Assembly: GCA_017590115.1 (NCBI GenBank)
Contig: JAGGNK010006448.1
Coordinates: forward strand, 14,509,860-14,573,859
Direction of reading: 5' to 3'
DNA from: Montifringilla adamsi
Lineage: Eukaryota; Chordata; Aves; Passeriformes; Passeridae
Length of the DNA: 64,000 nt
Part shown: one piece after another, positions 46,001 to 64,000 of the stretch
How the letters are laid out: each line of letters begins with the position of its first letter
How positions within the stretch are numbered: the stretch's first letter is position 1
The notes under the pieces: model-generated
Databases searched by the model: none
What the model was told of the DNA's origin: nothing
What the model saw: only the letters and a program-made list of their open reading frames with translations
Position numbers and translations under genes: made by a program

Positions 46001-48890
46001 AACAGGAAACTGAATTAGCATTTAGGAGACTTGGGTGTGTGCCCAGTACTCATATTGATTGCCTGGAAAGTAATTTGCTTTCACTGTGTTTCAGCTGTAG
46101 CATGGCTAAAAAAGCACTTACAATGTAGGACAGACATTGCTGAGCTCGTACACAAACTGCAGCGTATTCAAGGACAGAGAAGCAAGCAAAGTCTTGTTCT
46201 TAAAGAATACACTACAAGAAGCTTTTACAATTGGGAACAACCAAGCTGCTCATGGCTTACCACCAAATTCCCATATGGACTTCAGATCAACCAGATTCCA
46301 TACCTCATTGTCTTTGATAGTGTAGTGACACAAACTCTGTCTTTGTCCAAACCTCTGTGGAATTTCTTTTGCAATCTTATCTGGGTCAACAATGGGAAAA
46401 TTTGCTAGGTCTCTCTGAATCTGTGGAAAGGTTTGAGGGCAGTTCATCTCTTCCAGCCATGCACTGCTTTCCTCTTGAGGGCAGTCACAGTTTTCATGGT
46501 AAATAGGTCCTATTGGGAACAAAATTATTATTTTACTTTTAATAAGTCATAATATTGAGCTGTTGAGATCACAGAACAGGGTCAAGCACTGAACATTCAT
46601 TGCTTAGGGTCAAAACTTCAGCAACTCTAAATGGATATGTCTGAATATTTTTTAACTCTAATGGAGTCATGTCAACCTACATCAGCTTATGTGTGAGCCT
46701 TCTACCTGTATTTATTAGGCAACAGCTTCATAGCACTTCCTTCATTATTTTGAATACTATCTGTAGGACACATATAATGAATCCATAATTCCAATGGGAT
46801 TTGATAGTCTAGAGAAGTATGAGGTCCCAAAGAAACCTATGCTTCTAGTAGAAGACATTCTGGGACACACTTTGTCAGCCATGACAGGAAACCTGTGTAT
46901 AGTGGTGCCTCTTACCTTTTAAAATATATGGAGACTTTGCAACATGCTTTTCTCCAGTTTTGACTTCTATCCTCAGGCTCATGTAGCTCGCATACATCCT
47001 GTACCTCACGAGGAAGGAACCATCTTTCCTGTCCAATACTTGCACACCAACACGAGTGAACTGTTCTTCAGGAGCAGTGATCTTCACCTGGAATGCATTT
47101 TCACCTGGTGATGAAGTGAACCTACCCAGAGAATAAGTGGGAGCTTAATAAACAAAGGAAACACACAACAGATTTCTTAGTCTGGTCCATTCCTTTGCAA
47201 GTCAACAGATTTCCAGTGAGCCATGTTAGCCATGGTTTCATGTGAGCCATGTTAGGCCTCTATGAGCACATCCGAATGTTCACTTTAACAGATTAATAAG
47301 TCTATTATTTTACATTCAGAACCAAAATGTTTTCAGATTACCTTATTTTCCAGGTATTATTTAAGGAAGTAAAGAACAAAGTTACACTTCTTAATCATTA
47401 TGGTACCTTATATGGGAAAAAACCAGGGAAAAAAAATTATACAGGGATCACGTAATTCAGTGTGTAAATGAGATGTTTTGGTATAATTAAACATACACCA
47501 AAACAGAAAAACCTCTATAAAACTCAAATAAAATAATTTGAATAATCATGAAGTTATCACATATCATTGAGGTATCAACAAAGCTGGTGCAGTCAAAATG
47601 CTGTCAACTTCCTTTCACTTTTCTTCCAGGCAGTGACCAGACTCTTGGGCTGTAACTCCTTAGTTCAGCTACTCCTACCACCTTTCTTAAAACTTGTCCG
47701 AACATACTCAAGAGCTGCCAGTTCAATTAAATGCAAGAAATATTTACCATCCAAGTTAAGCTAAATTGGCAGCTTCCATACTCACACAAGCCATGGTGCA
47801 CCTAATCTGGATGACCTTGATGGAGCATTCTGAGCACCTATCTAGGTTGCATGACCAGTTTTCCTAAATAAATGGAAAGCAATGAGTATCCTCTGAAAAT
47901 CACAGAATCACAGAGTTGCTAGGGTTGGACAGGACCACGGGAGACCATCTAGTCCAACCCCCCTGCCAAAGCAGGGTCACCTGCAGCAGGGGACACAGGC
48001 ACATGTCCAGGGGGGTTTGCAATGTCTCCAGAGAGGGAGACTCCACAGCCTCCCTCGGCAGCCCGTTCCAGTCCTCTGCAACCCTCAGGGAAAGTTTTTC
48101 CTCATGGTGAGGTGAAATTTCCTGTATTCCAGTTTATGGCTATTGCTCATCGTCCTATTTCATTCCAAATAAGTTTACCTATTGGCTTATGGAGTAATTC
48201 CTAAATTATTCTACTGATCTTGTGCCTCGGCACATAGGAGAAATATTAATGCTCCCAACAGTGGAAACAAGCAGGATGCCTGAGCCTAACAAATTAAATG
48301 TATTAGTCACTGCTAAAGTTTTGACAAAGGAGAATAAATCATGAATTTTTCCACTGACTAACACGTATGCTTTGCTGCTGAACGTTTTCATCCTCTCATC
48401 TCATCCCCTCGCGGCGTTATTTGATACTCCTTGAAAAGATTAATTAGCTCTTGCCAAGTGATATGCAGAGTCACGTAGAGGGAGCTTTTAGCCTGCACCT
48501 TCTACGAGCAAATCGCAAGCCTCTCGGCTTGACCGTGCCCAGAATTCGGCCCGCCGCCGGGCAGTCCCGCCCCCGGCCCGGCGCCGCTCCATGGGGCGGG
48601 GCCGCGGCATCACGGGGCGGCGCTGCCGGGAGGCGCCGGCTGAGCCCCCGGGAACTATTGGGACCCAGGGCGTGGAAAGCTTTAGGGATAGCTGGCTCTG
48701 ACGGCCCGCGGCCCTGACCTACGCATCCAGACATCTCTGAGCCACTGTTTAACAGCCGCCGCCGCCCTCACCTCAGCCCTCGGGCGTCCACGGCCTGCAC
48801 ATAGAAGTACCGCGCGGGGAGCGCGGCCGCGGCGCGCAGCCCGGGCCCCCACACGGCGCTGCGCTCGGCTCTCGGCCGCCCGAGCTCAAG
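40006..48890 (-). CDS. POGLUT2: POGLUT2 (KDELC1), ER protein O-glucosyltransferase; N-terminus incomplete
   Basis: Ten coding exons on the minus strand, 5'->3': 48890(open)-48772, 47121-46916, 46509-46304, 45561-45484, 43468-43296, 42354-42117, 41540-41331, 40973-40884, 40347-40243, 40023-40006. All internal phases match and all introns are GT-AG. About 480 codons are visible against 502 residues in the human protein; the missing part is the initiator and signal peptide. Domain order is a filamin-type Ig-like repeat (exon 2), then a CAP10/KTEL glycosyltransferase domain (exons 3-8), then a tail ending KDEL. Known role of the family: transfers glucose from UDP-glucose to serine in EGF repeats (Notch, fibrillins, LTBP1) in the ER lumen. 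It converges with TEX30 and is divergent from BIVM. Confidence 0.95.
40243..40347 (-). CDS. POGLUT2: POGLUT2 exon 9
   Basis: 35 codons, [19 protein letters not shown]...[12 protein letters not shown]. Acceptor cctag|, donor AAG|GTACAG. If the donor is not used, the frame ends VQPMQS-stop without a KDEL. Confidence 0.9.
40884..40973 (-). CDS. POGLUT2: POGLUT2 exon 8
   Basis: 30 codons, [19 protein letters not shown] then FCYYFKLFQ; the end of the catalytic domain. Acceptor gacag|, donor CAG|GTCAGT. Confidence 0.92.
41331..41540 (-). CDS. POGLUT2: POGLUT2 exon 7
   Basis: 70 codons from [20 protein letters not shown] through [15 protein letters not shown] to WAKDHDEE. The [10 protein letters not shown] motif marks the C-terminal half of the CAP10 fold. 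Acceptor ttccag|, donor GAG|GTAAAA. Confidence 0.93.
42117..42354 (-). CDS. POGLUT2: POGLUT2 exon 6
   Basis: Encodes [32 protein letters not shown] and [11 protein letters not shown]. The W-R-G-R basic motif is typical of CAP10 donor binding. Acceptor tgtag|A, donor AAG|GTAAGC. Confidence 0.93.
43296..43468 (-). CDS. POGLUT2: POGLUT2 exon 5 (catalytic-domain core)
   Basis: Encodes [18 protein letters not shown], then HPIFSWCGS and [15 protein letters not shown]. The Asp of N-L-G-D-W-P aligns with the position thought to be the catalytic base in POGLUT1-like enzymes (from memory, not checked). Ends CG|GTAAGA, phase 2. Confidence 0.92.
45484..45561 (-). CDS. POGLUT2: POGLUT2 exon 4
   Basis: 26 codons, [12 protein letters not shown] through [11 protein letters not shown]. 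Phase 0 at both ends, acceptor ttttcag|, donor AAA|GTGAGT. Confidence 0.93.
46304..46509 (-). CDS. POGLUT2: POGLUT2 exon 3
   Basis: Encodes [14 protein letters not shown]...WL, then [10 protein letters not shown] and [17 protein letters not shown], the Cys-rich entry to the CAP10 domain. Donor GAG|GTATGG. Confidence 0.93.
46916..47121 (-). CDS. POGLUT2: POGLUT2 exon 2 (filamin-like domain)
   Basis: Encodes FTSSPGE...QVK, then [19 protein letters not shown] and [10 protein letters not shown], the filamin/ABP280-type repeat. Acceptor ggtag|G, donor AAAG|GTAAGA, phase 2 to phase 1. Confidence 0.93.
47896..48165 (-). mobile_element. CR1 3' end in POGLUT2 intron 1
   Basis: 'aatcacagaatcacagagtt', 'ggttggacaggaccacggga', 'ccagagagggagactccaca'; antisense CR1, so in the sense direction of POGLUT2. 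Confidence 0.9.
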
Positions 48891-48910
48891 TTCTTTCCGC
48901 CCCCCCACCA
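48530..48910 (-). promoter_or_regulatory. POGLUT2: POGLUT2 CpG island
   Basis: Dense CpG and GC-box-like sequence (for example cccgccccc and ggggcgggg) around exon 1 and the start of intron 1. On the upstream side is a C-rich homopolymer tract (48899-48926) and then a CR1 3' end. Confidence 0.6.
48772..48890 (-). CDS. POGLUT2: POGLUT2 exon 1, partial (no start codon found)
   Basis: Encodes ...[11 protein letters not shown] and then [15 protein letters not shown], matching the mature N-terminus of the family. It ends CTGAG|GTGAGG in phase 2. Upstream, the frame runs through a G-rich stretch to an in-frame TGA at about 48930 with no ATG and no hydrophobic signal peptide. The 5' limit given is where clear similarity fades. 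Confidence 0.8.
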
Positions 48911-48984
48911 CCCCCCCACCCCCAGCCTCCTTTCAGTCCGTTCTCAAACATTAGGGTGGGAAATGGAGTTTACAATCCGGAAAA

Positions 48985-49213
48985 TGTGTTTTCAAAATCC
49001 TCCCCGGAGCAGCTGAAGAGCTTCTTTGCGCTGAGGGTGACAAAGCCCTGGAACAGGCTGCCCATGGAGGCCGTGGAGTCCTCCTCTCTGGAGACATTCC
49101 AAACCCACTGTGTTCCCATGCCACCTGCTCCAGGTGACCCTGCCTTGGCAGTTGGATTAGATGATCTCCCGAGGTCCCTTCCTCCCTTAATAGTTTTGTG
49201 ACTCTGTGATTTG
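48985..49213 (+). mobile_element. CR1 3' end beside POGLUT2 exon 1
   Basis: 'acaaagccctggaacaggct', 'ttggattagatgatctcccg' and the tail 'gttttgtgactctgtgattt'. Begins about 95 bp upstream of the visible POGLUT2 exon 1 sequence. Confidence 0.9.
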
Positions 49214-49397
49214 TGGCTGCCGGTAGTGCAGGTCTGGGATTGTCTGGAGCAGAGGTGAGGGGGCGCCTCACCTGCTGCCACCAGGGCAATCACCCTGTGC
49301 GGGCCTTTGGTGATTCCATGGCCCTTTGTCTGTCAAATAATCCAGCCTCCCTTTGCAGAGAGATAGTCCCAAACACCAATGCTGTTCTTAACTACAC

Positions 49398-49445
49398 ACA
49401 GAATCATTTAGGTTGGAAAAGACCTCTAAGATACTTTCAACTTGG
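49398..49445 (-). mobile_element. CR1 tail fragment
   Basis: 'acagaatcatttaggttgga' then aaagacctctaagat: the last about 45 bp of a CR1, antisense. Confidence 0.75.
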
Positions 49446-50964
49446 CTCTTGACTGCTTCTCTCTTGTTAAGGCAAACAATAAAAAAAATTGAAACTCATC
49501 AGCAAGGACTCATGAATTTCAAAAAGATTTTGTATTTTACATTTTGAAATACTGCAAATATGCTTAGAGAAAAGCACACAAAAAAGCACTTGTTTGAAGA
49601 AAATTTCAAGCCGAGAAATGACAACTTGGGTTGATGAAGAGAGTGTTTTCTAACCAACAAGTCATTACAAAATGCCTTAAATATTACCAAGATCCAGCTT
49701 TTAAAGACATAGTTTTTGGCCTGTTATGTTCTAACTGTGATGAGTTTTCAGGACATTCAGCAGTTAGAAGACTTACAGTTTCCAGTCTAAAAATTCACAC
49801 AGATTCTATTGTATATCCATGACTCTTTAGCTCCTCTCCTTTCCCCATCTTTACTCTCCTGATGTGTAAAGAAATCACACTCCTTCCCAGCTTATATTTT
49901 GCTGTATGAGAGAAGCCAGTCTCCTCTAGTGGAAGAGAACTTTAGAGATGTTTTTAATTAAAAGAAATTTGATAGCTGTAGAATTCACAAATCATGCTTC
50001 CTCCTCTTAGCAGGATGGCACCAACATGTTAAAAAAAGCACAGCAGCAATAAAGTAAAGGTGACACACTTCCACCCTCCTGATGTTCTCTCCTCCAGCTT
50101 TTTTCCCCCCACATAAGTGCAGCTCAGGGAATCCATGCAGAGATTTGGCACTATTTGTCAGCACCCAAACAAGTTATAAGATAAATCATGCAACCTAATT
50201 TTAGTCTTGGCTGGCAAAGCCAACATCACTGCTATCCTAATGCCTATAATTTGGCTCAGATAAAAACGCTTTGGAGGCAGAATTATTTAATTATATCAAA
50301 GGCTGTTGGCCGACTAAGGCTCAACAGGCTTCCAGCTGGCAAAGGCACAAGGGATGCTCTCCTTTACAAGGGGCAGGTTGCCTCAGGATGAAGCCACATA
50401 AACTATGGAATGTGATCTAGTTCTTCTCATGTCCAGGGGAGGGCAAACATGGCTGTACCCACAATTGCTCGAGCACTTTGACAATTCAGCTCTGCCTAGC
50501 CACTGAGAACCATCAAACAACACCAGCAATTCAGGAGATAATAGATTCTGGTTTTTTCCATTAATTGCAGCACCTCTCACAGAAGGTATTGCTGGGAGAA
50601 GCACTGTGGACTGAGGGCACAGTGTTGTTATTGCCAGGAGGGAATCCTCTGTCAGCAGGACATCATATAACTTTTTGATATTTTATTTAAAATTTTATAA
50701 CGACTTTGTTATAAAATCAATCTGAGTATTTAAAAATGAATTAATTTTACATATTTGTGGCATTAGCAGAACAGCTCCAGTTGCATCTTCAGTGTACTGT
50801 GTTTGTTCATGTTGACTGCAATGAAGGATGAGATGACAAATATTGTCAGTTCCAGACAGTGTTACCTGAAATAAACTTTCATTCCTTCATACAGTTTTAC
50901 AGAAGCATTGTTGTTACACATGTTCTTACTACTGTCAAAGGAACCAAGACCCTGGTGCAAATAT
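49446..50964. other. Divergent POGLUT2-BIVM intergenic spacer
   Basis: AT-rich sequence between the CR1 remnants flanking the two CpG islands. No exon recognised; a first-exon extension of either gene cannot be excluded. Confidence 0.5.
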
Positions 50965-51330
50965 AAGGTAATGTGGTCCAAGCTCCCTGCCCAGGCAGGG
51001 TCAGCCCACAACACATTGCACAGGATTGCATCCAGACGGTTCTTCAGCATCTCCAGTGAGGGAGATTCCACAACCTCTCTGGACAATCTGTTCCAATGCT
51101 TGGTAACCTGCACAGTAAATAAGTTCTTCCTCATATTCACGTCGAATTTCCTGCCCATCAATCTCTGCCCGTTGCCTCTCGTCCTATTGCTCGGCACCAC
51201 CGAGCAGAACCTGGCTCCATCCTTTTGGCACCCTCCCTTCAATACTTATAGACATTGATGAGATCCCCTCTCAGCCGTCTCTTCTCGAGGCTGAGCAGGC
51301 CCATCTCCCTCAGTGTTTCTCACAATTCCG
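50965..51330 (-). mobile_element. CR1 3' portion abutting the BIVM CpG island
   Basis: 'ccagtgagggagattccaca', 'gttgcctctcgtcctattgc', 'gatgagatcccctctcagcc'. Antisense CR1 without its extreme tail. Confidence 0.9.
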
Positions 51331-52085
51331 CGCCAAACCCCCACACAGGCGACGCTTCCCGCCCCCGCCATCCCCGGCCTGCTCCTCCCCTCCCCCCCCC
51401 TCCCGCCCGCGGGGCACCAGCGGGCGAAACCATGAGGGCGCATATGGGGGGGAGGGCAACCGAAGAGGCGCCACTCACGGCACCGAGGCGCAGTCGCGGC
51501 CCAGCCGGGGGGCGCTCGCCACTGGTTCCTCCGAGGCACCGTGAGGGCCCTCAGCGTGAGCGCGGCCGTGGCCGCCGGGCAGCCCCGCGCCTCTCCCCGT
51601 CCCCGTGCGGCGGCGGGAGTTGGTGCGGGCCGACGGCGGAGGAGGCGGGGGGCGGCGGGGGCGCGCAGGTGAGCGCGCGGCTGTGTCTGCTTCCGGCGCG
51701 CCCGCGTCCCCGCTCCGCTGCGGCCGGGGAGGCGACTCCGGCGAGCCCCGCTCCGCGCAGGTAACACGGGCCGGCCGCAGTCCCGCCGCCCCCGCCGCCG
51801 CTGCCCCTCGCAGGCGCCCAGGAGGGGGCGAGCCCACGGTCCCGGGGGCCCCTTCCCCAAGCCCGCGGCTGTTCACTCCGGAGCCGGCTGGCGGCAGCGC
51901 GGGGGGAGGGGCGGGTGCTCGATGTGTCCCTGCGCTCCGCCAAGCGGAACCCGGGCGGCCAGAGGCGCTCCCGGAGCGCCGCAGGTGCGCGGCAGCGGCC
52001 CGAAGCCAGTGTTGCAGGAGGAGGCAGTGGAGCGGAATTCCTGCCTCCCTCGCGCCAGGTTCCCATCTGCGGCGCGTGTCTGCAG
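51330..52085 (+). promoter_or_regulatory. BIVM: BIVM CpG island with non-coding first exon
   Basis: Very GC- and CpG-rich stretch. BIVM needs a 5' non-coding exon ending here: good donors are gcgcag|GTGAGC (exon end 51668) and gcgcag|GTAACA (exon end 51760). An ETS-like cttccgg occurs at about 51690. Long open frames on both strands here are a by-product of few A/T stop codons. Confidence 0.6.
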
Positions 52086-52550
52086 ACGTGCGAGCTGCTG
52101 AGATGACAGATAACACACACGCTGTCAGCTTGCCCTTTAAAAGTGATCGCTTAAAGCAAGCCAACCAGCCGTCTAAATTTGTTTTTGGTAATTCTTAGCT
52201 GCCATAAACAAAACCTGCTTTTCTTTCTCACATCTTGAAGAATAAGAGGCACGTAAAAATAAAAGGGAACCTTTAACAGCTGTAGGAGGAAAGCACTGGA
52301 ACAGATTGAGGGTGGTGTTGTCAATTTACAATCGATAAGGTTATAGTTACTGTAATTGTATGCTTGAACTTCACTTGCAGCAAAAGTTTGCCGGATTCAG
52401 CAGAATTAAGACCTTAAATTATGACCTTAAATTGCTGTATGGTGATTTATTAATTTGTATAAATTATTCTCTATTTCATAGTGTACCATGACTGTAAGGG
52501 ATAGAAATGAGCAACCACAACCAAGAACATGTAGAAAGCTTTTAATTTTC

Positions 52551-52573
52551 TTTTTTTTTTTTTTTTTTTTTTT
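52551..52573. repeat. Poly(T) tract in BIVM intron 1
   Basis: 23 consecutive T bases. A similar run precedes the exon 5 acceptor at about 55509-55523. Confidence 0.95.
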
Positions 52574-52848
52574 GTGCTGGTTTGTAAGTGTAATTACTTA
52601 TTATGTCCTCATCAAGATATCACTGCGGTGTATGCTGTTGGCACCTCACAAATGATAAAAGTGCTGATTGCAGAGCCTAGAGAGGCTTAGGGAAAGGCAC
52701 CATGTGTGTTGTGGTATCTCAAAGGGTATTTCAGCTTTTATTGGCTATGAGTTCAAAGATAAGCTTTGTGTATATTTTATGCTGAATGAGACACCTGTAC
52801 TAACTTAACATTTTTTTTCAGGTACCTTGTTGATACCTTGCAGAGGCA

Positions 52849-52878
52849 ATGGAGGCAATGATGAAAACCCTGTTGTAA
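52849..52878 (+). other. BIVM upstream ORF (9 codons)
   Basis: ATG GAG GCA ATG ATG AAA ACC CTG TTG TAA in the 5' UTR part of exon 2, ending 54 nt before the main ATG. A candidate translational dampener; no further evidence. Confidence 0.4.
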
Positions 52879-52932
52879 TTAAAACATAAAGAAAAAATAT
52901 TCTTTGCTGTGCAATACTCTTAGTATCATTCA

Positions 52933-63733
<10,801 letters not shown>

Positions 63734-64000
63734 TAAACTCCCTAAGATGGGAGAAAACTCATGGTAGGTTTTTGCAAACTTACTCATACTTCAGCAGCGT
63801 AATATAACTTCACTAAAGGAATTTTTTCTGTTATGAAGCGTTGCTGAAGACAAAAGTATAATGTGGGTTCTTGCATACCAAAGTCATTTAGATTTACTTG
63901 CTGGACAAGATATAAAACATCAGTAGCTTGGTATATGCTAGGATGAACCAGGATATCTGTGTATACAGAATGTATTTGGTCAGAATATTTAACTTTGTCG

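Noticed and set aside
51246..52198. Open frames of 169-229 codons on both strands in the BIVM CpG island
   Set aside because: Same GC-composition effect; Pro/Arg/Ala-rich with no family resemblance, and part comes from an antisense CR1.

Overview
The window is eukaryotic, and almost certainly from a bird. Three multi-exon protein genes with GT-AG introns occupy the right half. They sit in the order and orientation known from amniotes (human chromosome 13q33): TEX30 (+), POGLUT2/KDELC1 (-), BIVM (+, running off the right edge toward where ERCC5 would be expected). The dispersed repeats are overwhelmingly CR1 LINE fragments whose 3' ends carry the avian-type 'ggtcccttccaaccc...tgattctgtgatt' tail. 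No bacterial operon, CRISPR array, rRNA or tRNA gene was seen.

Layout. Positions 1-33,600 are intergenic, with no exon I can recognise. They hold an ancient CR1-like relic (about 3.9-4.7 kb), a long 5'-truncated and mutated CR1 copy (about 5.1-7.5 kb), several short CR1 3' ends on both strands, a G/T-rich low-complexity tract, a CA microsatellite, a 25-bp triplet minisatellite and a perfect 23-bp hairpin. TEX30 occupies 33,807-38,607 (five coding exons, CpG-island promoter). POGLUT2 occupies 40,006-about 48,890 on the minus strand (ten coding exons, the last an 18-nt exon encoding the KDEL signal). It converges with TEX30 and is divergent from BIVM. BIVM begins in a CpG island at about 51.4-52.1 kb, starts translation at 52,933, and shows eight coding exons to 63,727; the C-terminal quarter is outside the window.

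The exons were worked out by hand by joining conserved protein segments at splice sites with matching phase. The TEX30 model gives 227 residues, the length I recall for the human protein. The three products are a predicted alpha/beta hydrolase (TEX30), an ER-lumen protein O-glucosyltransferase acting on EGF repeats (POGLUT2) and a conserved protein of unknown function (BIVM). They share a locus but no established common pathway.

Most notable points: intron 2 of TEX30 ends in AT instead of AG at an otherwise clear exon boundary; the initiator ATG and signal peptide of POGLUT2 are missing beside a homopolymer-rich stretch and a CR1; the POGLUT2 KDEL sits alone on a tiny last exon; BIVM carries a Cys...His-Tyr pattern reminiscent of papain/C39-like peptidases; each of the three CpG-island promoters has a CR1 3' end directly upstream.
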